In this document: piece by piece, positions 8,364-17,795 of the stretch
Position numbering within the stretch: position 1 is the stretch's first letter
Layout of the letters: the number at the start of each line of letters is the position of its first letter
Origin: JBALVT01 sp036961345
GTDB taxonomy: Bacteria > Pseudomonadota > Gammaproteobacteria > Pseudomonadales > Halieaceae
DNA length: 64,000 bases
Assembly: GCA_036961345.1 (NCBI GenBank)
Contig: JBALVT010000003.1
Span: 1 to 64,000 of the forward strand
Reading direction: 5' to 3'
Translations under genes and position numbers: made by a program
The notes under the pieces: model-generated
Told to the model about the DNA's origin: nothing
Database searches by the model: none
What the model saw: the letters and a program-made list of their open reading frames with translations, nothing else

Positions 8364-9611
8364 ATGTCCAAGGATCTTAAGGAAGCAGCATTGCGGTACC
8401 ACGCTGAGCCCACACCCGGAAAAATCCAGGTAGAGCTCAGTACCCCCGCTGAAACCCAATACGATCTGTCCCTGGCTTATAGTCCGGGCGTTGCAGAGCC
8501 ATGCCTTGAAATCGCAAAGGATTTGTCGAATGCCTATCTGTATACAGGCAAGGGCAACTCGGTTGGTGTCATCAGTAACGGTACAGCTGTACTGGGGCTA
8601 GGCAATTTGGGTGCTCTTGCCAGCAAACCGGTGATGGAGGGCAAGGCTCTTTTGTTTAAACGGTTTGCCGGTATCAATGCGGTGGACATTGAGGTGGATA
8701 CCGAGGACGCGGATCAATTTATCGCTACGGTGGCCAATATCGCCGATACCTTTGGTGGAATTAATCTCGAAGACATTAAAGCGCCTGAATGTTTTGAAAT
8801 TGAAGCCAGCTTGATCGAAAAGTGCAACATCCCGATATTTCACGACGACCAGCACGGCACGGCTATTGTGACCGCCGCTGGACTTATCAGCGCATTGGAA
8901 ATTCAAGGAAAAACCCTGGGAAAAGCGGTGATCACCTGCTTGGGGGCCGGTTCAGCCGCCATTGCGTGTATGCGCTTGCTGGTAAGCATGGGGGCGCGGC
9001 GCGAGAACATTTATATGTTGGATCGCAGAGGGGTTATCTACCCCGGGCGCGAAGGCGTTAATGCCTATAAGGAAGAGTTCTCAAATGACACTGACAAGCG
9101 CAGCCTGACTGATGCAGTGGGCGGTGCAGATGTTTTCATTGGGCTGTCTGGCGCTGATTTACTGAGTGCTGAGATGTTGCTTACCATGGCCGATAATCCC
9201 GTTGTTTTCGCTTGTTCCAATCCTGATCCCGAGATTAACCCTGAGCTTGCCAATGCGACTCGTAGCGACCTTATTATGGCCACCGGCCGGTCTGATTACC
9301 CCAACCAGGTGAACAATGTGCTTGGGTTTCCCTTTATTTTCCGGGGTGCGCTGGATGTCAGGGCGAGTAGGATTAACGAGGAGATGAAAATAGCTGCAGT
9401 TCACGCATTGTGTGATCTGGCGAAAGAGCCGGTTCCACCCGAAGTGCTAGCGGCCTGTGAAATTGAGGCCCTCAGTTTTGGCCCGCAATACATTATTCCA
9501 AAGCCCGTAGACAGTCGTTTACTCAGTGCAGTGGCATCAGCGGTTGCTCGTGCCGCGGTCGACAGCGGTGTCGCGAGCCTGCCCTACCCTGAAAATTATT
9601 TAGCGGGCTAG
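8364..9611 (+). CDS. Malic enzyme (oxaloacetate-decarboxylating), short form
   Basis: Converts malate to pyruvate and CO2 with reduction of NAD(P). It has 415 residues. N-terminal malic domain motifs include Y-S-P-G-V-A-E-P-C and V-S-N-G-T-A-V-L-G-L-G-N-L-G; the metal/substrate region is E-D-I-K-A-P-E-C-F then FHDDQHGTA; the Rossmann motif is C-L-G-A-G-S-A-A. The protein ends right after the NAD-binding domain and lacks the phosphotransacetylase-like domain of the roughly 760-residue MaeB. ATG 8364 is preferred over GTG 8355 because GAAGTGA lies 5 nt upstream of it. Next to PBP1A, as in Pseudomonas. Confidence 0.92.
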   Translation: MSKDLKEAALRYHAEPTPGKIQVELSTPAETQYDLSLAYSPGVAEPCLEIAKDLSNAYLYTGKGNSVGVISNGTAVLGLGNLGALASKPVMEGKALLFKRFAGINAVDIEVDTEDADQFIATVANIADTFGGINLEDIKAPECFEIEASLIEKCNIPIFHDDQHGTAIVTAAGLISALEIQGKTLGKAVITCLGAGSAAIACMRLLVSMGARRENIYMLDRRGVIYPGREGVNAYKEEFSNDTDKRSLTDAVGGADVFIGLSGADLLSAEMLLTMADNPVVFACSNPDPEINPELANATRSDLIMATGRSDYPNQVNNVLGFPFIFRGALDVRASRINEEMKIAAVHALCDLAKEPVPPEVLAACEIEALSFGPQYIIPKPVDSRLLSAVASAVARAAVDSGVASLPYPENYLAG

Positions 9612-9635
9612 ATTTGTGGGGCGTGAGCCCCGCCG

Positions 9636-12071
9636 CTAAAAAATCTCGTTGACCAGGTCGTCCGTGCCTTTGTTGTTTGATTCTGGTCCTTCGTGTGCCT
9701 CGCCGTAGGACGGAACCCTCTCTTCGCGGAAATACTCGAAAATGGCATTGCTCTGGTCTGCAGGCGCCAGTAGCCCCGTGTCCGGATCGATACGCACGTT
9801 GACGATACCCGCTGGAATCGGGCGCTCGACGTCCGGTGAATCGCGCAGCGCGGCGCGCATGAAATTGATCCAGATTGGCAGTGCGGCGGTTCCGCCAAAC
9901 TCACGCTTTCCCAATGGGGTGTAATTGTCAAAACCTACCCATGTGGTTGTCACTACATCACGGTTGTAACCCGAAAACCATGCATCCATTGGTCCGTTGG
10001 TGGTGCCGGTCTTGCCGGCTAAATCGCCTCTTTCCAATACCAGCGCACGACGCCCTGTGCCCCGGGTAATGACATCTTGCAAAATACTGTCGACAATGAA
10101 GTTGACTCTGGCGTCCATAATCCGTGGGGCCTGGTGAGTGTCCTGCGCGGCGACTTCGCGCTGCTTGAGGATCTGCTCCATGCTGAGCTCTGCGCCTTCT
10201 GCGATCTCACCTGTGTCCTGATTGCAGTGTCTGCAAACCGTGAGCGGTTGGGCCTCGAATATTTTGTCCCCCGACAGGTTTTCAATGCGTTGAATAAGAT
10301 ACGGCTCGACCTTGTATCCGCCATTGGCCAGTGCCGTATACGCTGCAGCCAGTTCCAGTGGTGATACAGCGTGCGTGCCTAGCGCGAGAGATAGGTCGGG
10401 GGCGAAGCTTTCGGTATCGAAGCCAAAATTATTAGCATAATCAATGACTTGCTGTATTCCCATTTGCTGTAATAGACGAATTGACACCAGATTTCGTGAT
10501 TTGGTTAATGCCCAGCGCAAGCGGGTCGGGCCATAAAATTTTCCACCGTCATTTTCGGGCCGCCATATTCCCTCCAAAGAACTGTCTTCAAAAACCACTG
10601 GCGCGTCGTTGATGATACTGGCGGCGCTGAAACCCTCTTTAAGAGCGGCGCTGTAGATAAACGGTTTGAAGTTGGATCCGGGTTGTCGCTCAGCCTGAGT
10701 GGCGCGATTGAATTTGCTTAGTTCAAATCCCATACCGCCAACAATGCTCAATATTGCCCCGTCATCGGGCGCCAAAGAAACCAGTGCGGCCTGCGCAGCT
10801 GGAACCTGACTGAGCCACCAGGCGCCCTCGTCATTTAGAGATATGCGAATCAAATCACCTATCGACAGAACCTCGGCAGCTGTTTTCGGTGCGCCTCCTC
10901 TGGAATTTTCACTTAAGTAGGGGCGTGCCTGGCGTATGCCATTGTCCCAAAGTAGTTCTGCGGTTCCGCCATCCGCCAATAAGATGGCAGCGCTGTCCTC
11001 GCGCACTTCGGTCACAATGGCGGGCTGCAAGTCGGCGATAATGGCTGTTTCTGTCAGTACATCTTGCCAGGTTTTTGCTGCATCTTCGGTTGATTCGGGC
11101 GGTAATTGCCGTTCAGGGCCCCGATACCCGTGGCGTTTGTCGTAGGTAATAAGGCCCTCATTGATGACCCCCTGGGCGACTTGTTGCAACCTGGAGCTGA
11201 TGGTTGTGTAAACATGAAAACCCTCGTTGTAGGCCGCCATACCGTATTTCGCCAGCATTTTTTGGCGTGCCATTTCCGCAGCGTAGTGCGCCTCAAAGCT
11301 CAGCTGGGCGCCATGGTGGACTGCGGTTACCGGTGTTTGTATTGCCTCGGCGTGTTCAGCCCCAGAGATGTAACCCAATGACAGCATGCGACCAAGAATC
11401 CAGTTTCTGCGTTCTCTTCCGGCTTCGGGTCCGCTGATCGGGTTGTTGCGCGAGGGTGCCTTGGGAATGCCCGCTAACATGGCCTGTTGCGGCAGTGTGA
11501 GATCAACAATACTCTTTCCATAATAGACTTGCGCTGCAGCATCAAAGCCATAGGCGCGGTGCCCCAGAAAGACCCGGTTAAAATAGAGTTCGAATATTTC
11601 GGGCTTATCCAGAGCGCGCTCTATTTCGATGGCCAACAGGATTTCATTGAATTTGCGTATGAATGTACGATCAAGCGTTAGAAAGTAATTTCTAGCAACC
11701 TGCATGGTCAAGGTGCTGCCGCCCGAGCCTTTTTGTCCAGTCAATACAAGCTCGGAGACCGCTCTCATCAAACCCATGATATCGATCCCTCCGTGGCGAA
11801 AAAAGCCATCGTCTTCGGCTGCCAGAAGCGCGTTTACGAAGTGCTCCGGGATCTGTTGGAAGGGCAGTGGGCTGCGCTTCTGTTCGCCAAATTGACCGAT
11901 TAAATCACCCTCGCGTGTGTAGACCCGCATGGGGGTCTGCAGTTTTACATCGCGTAGTGTTTCGACATTGGGCAAGTTTGGACTCAGGTAGAGATAGACG
12001 CCTGCCAAAAGCCATATGGCGCCAAAAAACCCGAGTAGCGCCATGCGCGTGATAAAGCGGAGGAAAGTCAT
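9636..12071 (-). CDS. mrcA: Penicillin-binding protein 1A (bifunctional murein synthase)
   Basis: Inner-membrane peptidoglycan glycosyltransferase and transpeptidase, 811 residues. N-terminal signal anchor at about 8-30. The GT51 domain has its catalytic glutamate in A-A-E-D-D-G-F-F-R-H-G near residue 86, and Q-V-A-R-N-Y-F-L. The transpeptidase domain has the active serine in P-G-S-N-F-K-P near residue 466, S-R-N as the SxN motif, and GKTGTTNGP near 684. An OB-like insertion lies between the domains, as in PBP1A. Divergent from pilM; also called ponA in pseudomonads. Confidence 0.96.
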   Translation of the reverse strand: MTFLRFITRMALLGFFGAIWLLAGVYLYLSPNLPNVETLRDVKLQTPMRVYTREGDLIGQFGEQKRSPLPFQQIPEHFVNALLAAEDDGFFRHGGIDIMGLMRAVSELVLTGQKGSGGSTLTMQVARNYFLTLDRTFIRKFNEILLAIEIERALDKPEIFELYFNRVFLGHRAYGFDAAAQVYYGKSIVDLTLPQQAMLAGIPKAPSRNNPISGPEAGRERRNWILGRMLSLGYISGAEHAEAIQTPVTAVHHGAQLSFEAHYAAEMARQKMLAKYGMAAYNEGFHVYTTISSRLQQVAQGVINEGLITYDKRHGYRGPERQLPPESTEDAAKTWQDVLTETAIIADLQPAIVTEVREDSAAILLADGGTAELLWDNGIRQARPYLSENSRGGAPKTAAEVLSIGDLIRISLNDEGAWWLSQVPAAQAALVSLAPDDGAILSIVGGMGFELSKFNRATQAERQPGSNFKPFIYSAALKEGFSAASIINDAPVVFEDSSLEGIWRPENDGGKFYGPTRLRWALTKSRNLVSIRLLQQMGIQQVIDYANNFGFDTESFAPDLSLALGTHAVSPLELAAAYTALANGGYKVEPYLIQRIENLSGDKIFEAQPLTVCRHCNQDTGEIAEGAELSMEQILKQREVAAQDTHQAPRIMDARVNFIVDSILQDVITRGTGRRALVLERGDLAGKTGTTNGPMDAWFSGYNRDVVTTTWVGFDNYTPLGKREFGGTAALPIWINFMRAALRDSPDVERPIPAGIVNVRIDPDTGLLAPADQSNAIFEYFREERVPSYGEAHEGPESNNKGTDDLVNEIF

Positions 12072-12246
12072 AGAATCCTTTACAAACCAGTGGCTTGTAT
12101 TAAAGTGAGCTCGTTACAGCATTGTTCAAATTGGTAATTATATGCTCTTTTTTACTTTTGATTGAAATGTGTCTGTGATATATCTAACAATTAATGTATC
12201 GGTGTATAAGAATATCCTAAGTTAGTGATACTGATAGGAAAATAAC

Positions 12247-13311
12247 TTGCTCGGTTTAATAGGGAAAAGAAAGACAACTCCGGTTCTGGGGCTCGACATA
12301 AGTTCGACAACTGTCAAGTTACTAGAGTTGAGCTACTCAGGGGGCAAATACCGCGTAGAGAGTTACGCTGTGAGCTCGCTGCCGGTAGATGCTGTCATTG
12401 AGAAAAACGTCAATGATGTGGACGGCGTGGCAAACGCTATTCGCAGCGTCATCGCTCAGTCCAGAACTAAAGTAAAAGCGGTCGCTGCGGCAGTCGCCGG
12501 ATCCTCTGTCATCACCAAGATGATAGATATGCCGGAGGGCTTGGGTGAGGACGACATGGAAACCCAGCTCACGCTCGAGGCCGACCAGTACATACCGTAC
12601 CCCCTGGAAGAAGTGGCGATTGATTTCGAGGTTCAAGGGCCTTCGGAAGAACGCGATGGCCAGGTTGAAGTGTTGCTTGCCGCGTGCCGACGGGAAACCA
12701 TCGATGCCCGCGTCGAGGCCGTGGAGGGTGCAGAGTTAACACCCAGAATCATGGATGTTGAGGCCTACGCGATGGAGCGTGCCTTTTCACTTATCCAGGA
12801 CCAGTTGGAAATGGAGGCCGAGAACACGGTAGCCGTGGTCGACATCGGTGCCACCATGACAACGCTCAGCGTTCTTACCAACGGGCAGACAATCTACACG
12901 CGTGAACAGTTATTCGGGGGCAAACAGCTTACCGACGAAATCATGCGACGTTACGGGCTCCCACTGGAAGAGGCCGGGTTGGCAAAAAAACAAGGTGGCT
13001 TGCCCGACGATTATGAACCTGAGGTGCTGGAGCCCTTTAAAGACGCGGTGGTTCAGCAGGTAGCGCGCTCTTTGCAATTCTTCTTTTCCTCTAGCCAGTA
13101 CAACGACGTTGATTACATTATCCTTGCCGGAGGCGTCGCTTCCATGGAAGGGCTGGAAGAACTGGTACAGGAAAAATTGGGCACGCCTACCGCGGTGGCC
13201 AATCCCTTCGCCAATATGGCCATCTCATCAAAAGTGAATGCAGTGGCACTTGGCAGTGACGCCCCGGCAATGATGATTGCCTGCGGCCTGGCCTTACGGA
13301 GCTTCGATTAA
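12247..13311 (+). CDS. pilM: Type IV pilus assembly protein PilM
   Basis: Actin-like cytoplasmic protein that binds PilN and links the pilus alignment complex to the motor. It has 354 residues with the PilM start M-L-G-L-I then V-L-G-L-D-I-S-S-T-T-V-K-L-L-E-L. The ATPase-fold phosphate loops are visible (VVDIGATMTTLSV; I-I-L-A-G-G-V-A-S-M-E-G-L). The start is TTG 12247, since no ATG precedes the conserved N-terminus and TAGGA lies just upstream. First gene of pilMNOPQ, divergent from mrcA. Twitching motility and DNA uptake are the usual roles. Confidence 0.95.
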   Translation: MLGLIGKRKTTPVLGLDISSTTVKLLELSYSGGKYRVESYAVSSLPVDAVIEKNVNDVDGVANAIRSVIAQSRTKVKAVAAAVAGSSVITKMIDMPEGLGEDDMETQLTLEADQYIPYPLEEVAIDFEVQGPSEERDGQVEVLLAACRRETIDARVEAVEGAELTPRIMDVEAYAMERAFSLIQDQLEMEAENTVAVVDIGATMTTLSVLTNGQTIYTREQLFGGKQLTDEIMRRYGLPLEEAGLAKKQGGLPDDYEPEVLEPFKDAVVQQVARSLQFFFSSSQYNDVDYIILAGGVASMEGLEELVQEKLGTPTAVANPFANMAISSKVNAVALGSDAPAMMIACGLALRSFD

Positions 13312-13880
13312 TGGCTCAGATTAATTTACTGCCATGGCGCGACGATCGGCGCCAGGAGCAGAAGAAAGAATTTCTTGCCATTGTTGGCTTTGTTCTCGCA
13401 CTGGGCGTCGGCCTGTTGGTTATGGCCGACCGGGTTGTGAATAACCAAATAGATAACCAGAACACCCGCAATCGTCATTTAACCGAGCAAATCGCAGTAC
13501 TGGATAAAGAGGTCGCCGAAATTCGGGAGTTAGAGCGAAAACGCAATCAACTGTTGGACCGTATGCGTGTAATCCAGCAATTACAGGGCAATCGGCCAAT
13601 TATCGTCCGTATTCTGGATCAGCTCGTTAGAACGATGCCCGACGGAGTCTTTTACACTAACCTCAAAACGACGGGTAAGGTGATTGGTATTACGGGCATT
13701 GCCGAGTCCAATAATCGGGTGTCCAGTTTGATGCGTCGATTGGATGGGTCCGATTGGCTGGCCAATCCCAACCTCGATAAGGTAAGAGCTGCCGAAGAGT
13801 ACGGCGACCAGGCCACGACATTTAATCTTAGTGTTCAAGTTGAGCTGCCCGCCTCGGGTACAAATGGGGGGGAGGGCTAA
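13311..13880 (+). CDS. pilN: Type IV pilus assembly protein PilN
   Basis: Bitopic inner-membrane protein, 189 residues, beginning MAQINLLPWRDDRR. The I-N-L-L-P-W-R motif is the cytoplasmic PilM-binding peptide. A transmembrane helix follows at about 23-40, then a periplasmic coiled coil and a ferredoxin-like domain. The ATG overlaps the pilM stop by one base, so translation is coupled. Confidence 0.94.
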   Translation: MAQINLLPWRDDRRQEQKKEFLAIVGFVLALGVGLLVMADRVVNNQIDNQNTRNRHLTEQIAVLDKEVAEIRELERKRNQLLDRMRVIQQLQGNRPIIVRILDQLVRTMPDGVFYTNLKTTGKVIGITGIAESNNRVSSLMRRLDGSDWLANPNLDKVRAAEEYGDQATTFNLSVQVELPASGTNGGEG

Positions 13881-13883
13881 GTT

Positions 13884-14498
13884 ATGGCATTTGAAGACAC
13901 AATGAGTGGTTTGCGCGATTTTGATATCAACGACCTGGATTTTGACAATGTCGGTGCATGGCCAGGGTTAATCAAGGTTCTTATCTGGCTGATCTTACTC
14001 GGAGCAGTTCTGGCTGGAGGCTACTATTACCACGTTGAAGACTTACAACTTCAATTGGCCAAGGTTGAGGTAGAAGAGGAGCGCTTGAGAAAGGATTTTG
14101 AGAAAAAAGCCTTTCAGGCCGCTAATCTTGAGGCTTACAAGCGCCAGATGTTGGAGATGGAGGAGTCTTTTGGCGCCTTGGTGAGTCAGCTGCCCAGTGA
14201 TACTGAAGTGCCGGGCTTGTTGGAGGACATAACCAACAAAGGCCTGCTAAACGGCTTGGAAATTGAAACCATCGATCTGCTGCCCGAACAGAGTAAAGAA
14301 TTTTATATAGAGCTTCCTATATCTATCGTTGCCAGAGGTACTTATCACGACCTGGGCGCGTTTATTAGCGGCATGGCCGGTTTGCCAAGGATCGTAACGC
14401 TACACGATTTTGCGATTTCCGCCAGTAACGACGATTCAGGGTTACTTAATCTGAACCTGGTTGCCAAGACTTATCGCTACAAAGATGAGGAGGCCTGA
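13884..14498 (+). CDS. pilO: Type IV pilus assembly protein PilO
   Basis: Partner of PilN in the inner-membrane alignment subcomplex, 204 residues. An acidic cytoplasmic head (D-I-N-D-L-D-F-D-N) precedes a transmembrane helix at about 28-48, a Glu/Lys-rich coiled coil, and a periplasmic domain that includes L-P-S-D-T-E-V-P-G-L and G-T-Y-H-D-L-G-A-F. Three bases separate it from pilN. Confidence 0.94.
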   Translation: MAFEDTMSGLRDFDINDLDFDNVGAWPGLIKVLIWLILLGAVLAGGYYYHVEDLQLQLAKVEVEEERLRKDFEKKAFQAANLEAYKRQMLEMEESFGALVSQLPSDTEVPGLLEDITNKGLLNGLEIETIDLLPEQSKEFYIELPISIVARGTYHDLGAFISGMAGLPRIVTLHDFAISASNDDSGLLNLNLVAKTYRYKDEEA

Positions 14499-14500
14499 AT

Positions 14501-15034
14501 ATGAAGTTGGGTTTTCGTAATCTTGGTTTAATGGCTGTTATTGGTGTGGCACTGGCTGGATGCGGCGGAGGGGATTTATCAGATCTCGACGCATTTATGG
14601 CCGAGAAGCGGGCCAAGCCGGGCGGAATTATTACGCCTATCCCCACTTTTAAGGCCTATGAGGCGTTTGCCTACAGCGCGACAGCATTGCGTAGCCCTTT
14701 TGATCGTCCAATCGAGGTCAGGGAAATCACGCAATTACAGGCTGTCAGCGCGGTTAAGCCCGATGATACTCGCGCAAAGGAATTTCTTGAGCAGTTTACA
14801 TTCGATTCTTTGAGAATGGTTGGTGGTTTAGCCAGAGCGGGAACCGACTGGGTGTTGGTTCGCGATCCTGACGGCGGTATTCACCGGGTAACCCTGGGTC
14901 ACTTTCTGGGGCGTAACCATGGGAAAATAGTTGAGATGACGGAAACTTACGTGGCTGTTGTGGAAATCGTAACTGATGGTACTGAGGACGGCTGGGTTGA
15001 ACGTCCTCGCACCATCAAATTAGACGGTGTTTAA
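14501..15034 (+). CDS. pilP: Type IV pilus lipoprotein PilP
   Basis: Inner-membrane lipoprotein, 177 residues, connecting PilNO to the PilQ secretin. The signal peptide ends in the lipobox L-A-G-C. The mature part has a flexible linker with I-I-T-P-I-P-T-F-K and S-P-F-D-R-P, followed by the beta-rich PilP domain containing R-V-T-L-G-H-F-L-G-R-N-H-G-K-I. Two bases after pilO. Confidence 0.94.
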   Translation: MKLGFRNLGLMAVIGVALAGCGGGDLSDLDAFMAEKRAKPGGIITPIPTFKAYEAFAYSATALRSPFDRPIEVREITQLQAVSAVKPDDTRAKEFLEQFTFDSLRMVGGLARAGTDWVLVRDPDGGIHRVTLGHFLGRNHGKIVEMTETYVAVVEIVTDGTEDGWVERPRTIKLDGV

Positions 15035-15094
15035 ATCGCATTCATCGGTGATTGCCGTTTTGGAGTAAAAAATTGAATTTTGGGGACTGGGGCC

Positions 15095-17221
15095 GTGAAT
15101 AGACAAAAACAAGAAAGAAGGCATTGGCTGGGACGCCGATCAGTACTGGGGCTAACATTGACGCTATTGGCGGGTGCACTCCAAGCTGCGCCGAGTGTGA
15201 CCAATATCGAATTTAGCTCGCGTCCGGGTAGTAAGTTCGAAATTCGTCTGGATTTTGACGAAACGCCGCCAGATCTCAAGGCCTACACCATTGAGAAACC
15301 TGCTCGTATAGCCATCGACTTTCCCAATACCAAAAGTGCTCTCGATGCCAAGCGCTACTCCCTGCCCTACGGCAATGCAACGGGAGTGATCGTACTCGAG
15401 TCTGGAGATCGCACCCGCCTGGTGGTCAATCTTGTGAAGATGGTGCCTTACCAGACACGTGTAGAAGGCACCAGCATATACGTTGTTGTTGGCCAGGACG
15501 GCGGTAGCGATTATATGAAGCCGATGACCGATCCTAATCGTTTGGCAACGAAAGTCGAGCCGGTAAGAGAGGTTAGATCAGAAATATCAGATCTACAGTT
15601 TCAACGAACTGGTGATGGTGAAGGGCGTTTGATGCTCGATTTGACAGATCCGACTGTCGACGTGAATGTATTCAGCGAAGGCGGTGATATCAAAGTGCAG
15701 TTTGTCGATACGACAGTGCCGGAGCGTCTGATGCGGCGCTACGATGTTACCGATTTTGCAACACCCGTTAACAGTATCGATGTGAACACGACAGAGCGTG
15801 GCGCAACATTGACACTCAAGGCGACCGGCGAGTACGACTATCTCGCGTACCAGACTGACGGCCAGTATGTGCTCAGTGTGAAGCCGCTTTCCAAGCGGGA
15901 GATAGAGCGACGCAAGGATGAATTCACCTATGTAGGTGATCGCATCTCGTTGAATTTTCAGGATATTGAAGTTCGTGCGGTATTGCAGCTTATCGCCGAT
16001 TTCACTGAATTGAACCTGGTGGCTAGCGACACGGTTTCAGGGCGTATTACCCTGCGTTTGCAAAACGTTCCCTGGGATCAAGCGCTGGAGCTGGTGCTGA
16101 AAACCAAGGGTTTGGATAAACGGCAAAATGGCAATGTACTAATGGTGGCACCTGCCGCGGAAATCGCCGAACGAGAACGACAGCAGATAGAGGCCAACCG
16201 CTCTATTGCTGAGCTGGCTCCACTGCAGTCTGAGTTTCTTCGCGTTCGCTATGCATCAGCGACCTCTATTGTCGGTCTATTCCAGGCTGGGTCTGAAGAG
16301 GGCGGGAGTCTAATATCTTCGCGCGGATCGGTTATCGTCGATCCTAGAACAAATTCTCTGATTATCACTGAAACGGCCGCAAAACTGGCCGAAATACGTG
16401 ATTTGATTGAGCTGGTGGATATTCCCATCAGGCAGGTAATGATCGAGGCCCGTATTGTTATCGCACAGTCCGACTTGCAAAAGGAGTTGGGTATTGAGTG
16501 GGGTGGCGGTTATCTGGATCCAGACAAAAATGGCAACATTCTGTCCGTTTCCGGGGACACTAATAACGTTATCGGTCTGAATGACTCGGTTATCAATGGA
16601 ACCACACCGTCCATTAATTACCCTGGGTCGTTATTGGTAGACCTGGGTGTTGCGAGTGCAACCAGTGGTTTTGCCGTAGGTTTCACCAGCAATGATCTCT
16701 ACCTGACCGCTGAGCTGTCGGCACTGGAAGCCGCCGGTGACGGCGAGGTTGTGTCACAGCCCAAAGTGATTACCGGTGACAAACAACAGGCGACTATCAA
16801 GTCGGGTACCGAAGTGCCTTATCAGGAATCTTCATCCAGTGGCGAGACCACTACATCATTCAAAGAAGCGGTGCTTAAATTGGATGTAACGCCAAATATC
16901 ACGCCAGATGACAGAATACTGCTGGATTTGATCATCAATCAGGATTCCGTTGGTGACCTGGTGCCGTCAGGTCAAGGTGGTGTCATACCTTCGATTGATA
17001 CTACGGAGCTGACGACCCAGGTGCTGGTTGGGAATGGCGAAACAGTTGTACTTGGCGGCGTATTCAAGACCGAGGACATTGAGAGAATCAGCAAGGTGCC
17101 CTTCCTTGGAGATATCCCTTATGTCGGTGCTTTCTTTAGCAATCAGACCAACTCTCATACCAAGACTGAAACCTTGATCTTCATAACGCCCAGGATTTTG
17201 GCCGATACGCTGCTCGACTAG
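15095..17221 (+). CDS. pilQ: Type IV pilus secretin PilQ
   Basis: Outer-membrane pore through which the pilus passes, about 708 residues. Signal peptide with a basic head (KQERRHWLGRR) and cleavage near A-L-Q-A-A. Two AMIN domains that bind peptidoglycan are followed by an STN/N-domain segment (NFQDIEVRAVLQLIADFT) and the secretin core ending with V-P-F-L-G-D-I-P-Y-V-G-A-F-F. GTG 15095 is preferred: a GGGG run sits 9 nt upstream, while the in-frame TTG at 15080 has no ribosome site at usable distance. Confidence 0.93.
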   Translation: MNRQKQERRHWLGRRSVLGLTLTLLAGALQAAPSVTNIEFSSRPGSKFEIRLDFDETPPDLKAYTIEKPARIAIDFPNTKSALDAKRYSLPYGNATGVIVLESGDRTRLVVNLVKMVPYQTRVEGTSIYVVVGQDGGSDYMKPMTDPNRLATKVEPVREVRSEISDLQFQRTGDGEGRLMLDLTDPTVDVNVFSEGGDIKVQFVDTTVPERLMRRYDVTDFATPVNSIDVNTTERGATLTLKATGEYDYLAYQTDGQYVLSVKPLSKREIERRKDEFTYVGDRISLNFQDIEVRAVLQLIADFTELNLVASDTVSGRITLRLQNVPWDQALELVLKTKGLDKRQNGNVLMVAPAAEIAERERQQIEANRSIAELAPLQSEFLRVRYASATSIVGLFQAGSEEGGSLISSRGSVIVDPRTNSLIITETAAKLAEIRDLIELVDIPIRQVMIEARIVIAQSDLQKELGIEWGGGYLDPDKNGNILSVSGDTNNVIGLNDSVINGTTPSINYPGSLLVDLGVASATSGFAVGFTSNDLYLTAELSALEAAGDGEVVSQPKVITGDKQQATIKSGTEVPYQESSSSGETTTSFKEAVLKLDVTPNITPDDRILLDLIINQDSVGDLVPSGQGGVIPSIDTTELTTQVLVGNGETVVLGGVFKTEDIERISKVPFLGDIPYVGAFFSNQTNSHTKTETLIFITPRILADTLLD

Positions 17222-17223
17222 CC

Positions 17224-17736
17224 ATGCCTAATCTGCACAGAGTTTTTCTCGTCGGCCCCATGGGGGCCGGCAAAACGACCATTGGTAAGTATCTCTCCGC
17301 GCAGCTGAATCTGCAATTTGCAGATACCGATACAGAAATTGAAGTGCGCACTGGCGCAGATATCCCCTGGATATTTGATGTCGAAGGCGAACAGGGCTTT
17401 CGGGACAGAGAGCAACAAGCCGTTGAGGAAATGACCCTGTGGGACAACGTTTTGTTGGCTACTGGCGGTGGCGTGATTATGCGCCAGGAGAATCGACGAG
17501 TACTGGCAGCGAGAGGATTCGTGATTTATCTCCACGCCACTGTTGATGAGCAGGTTCGCCGCACCCACAGAGACAGACGCCGCCCGCTTTTGCAAGACGG
17601 TGACCCGGAAGAAATTCTCCGGGACTTAATGGTTGTTCGCGATCCGCTATACCGAGAAATTGCTGACCATGTGATCGATACCGACGGTTGCAGCCCGCGA
17701 ACTGTCGCCCAGAATCTGGTTCGCGACCTTACCTAG
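17224..17736 (+). CDS. aroK: Shikimate kinase I
   Basis: Phosphorylates shikimate in aromatic amino-acid synthesis, 170 residues. P-loop G-P-M-G-A-G-K-T-T; shikimate-binding aspartate region D-T-D-T-E-I-E; conserved E-G-E-Q-G-F-R-D-R-E; A-T-G-G-G-V; and the lid R-D-R-R-R-P-L-L. It starts two bases after pilQ and is followed by aroB, the standard pilQ-aroK-aroB order. A second shikimate-kinase gene lies at 47.3-47.8 kb. Confidence 0.96.
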   Translation: MPNLHRVFLVGPMGAGKTTIGKYLSAQLNLQFADTDTEIEVRTGADIPWIFDVEGEQGFRDREQQAVEEMTLWDNVLLATGGGVIMRQENRRVLAARGFVIYLHATVDEQVRRTHRDRRRPLLQDGDPEEILRDLMVVRDPLYREIADHVIDTDGCSPRTVAQNLVRDLT

Positions 17737-17795
17737 AGACAAACCCACTGTTCTAGCGGTATGATGTTTCCCCTTTTTTTGCTTGAGGATGAAAC

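Noticed and set aside
9618..9631. Bidirectional terminator between malic enzyme and PBP1A
   Set aside because: The GGGGC-GTGA-GCCCC hairpin lacks a T-run after it in either direction; the T-run on the minus strand precedes the hairpin.
15095..15180. Twin-arginine (Tat) signal on PilQ
   Set aside because: An Arg-Arg pair precedes the hydrophobic core, but secretins are Sec-exported and the rest of the Tat consensus is missing.
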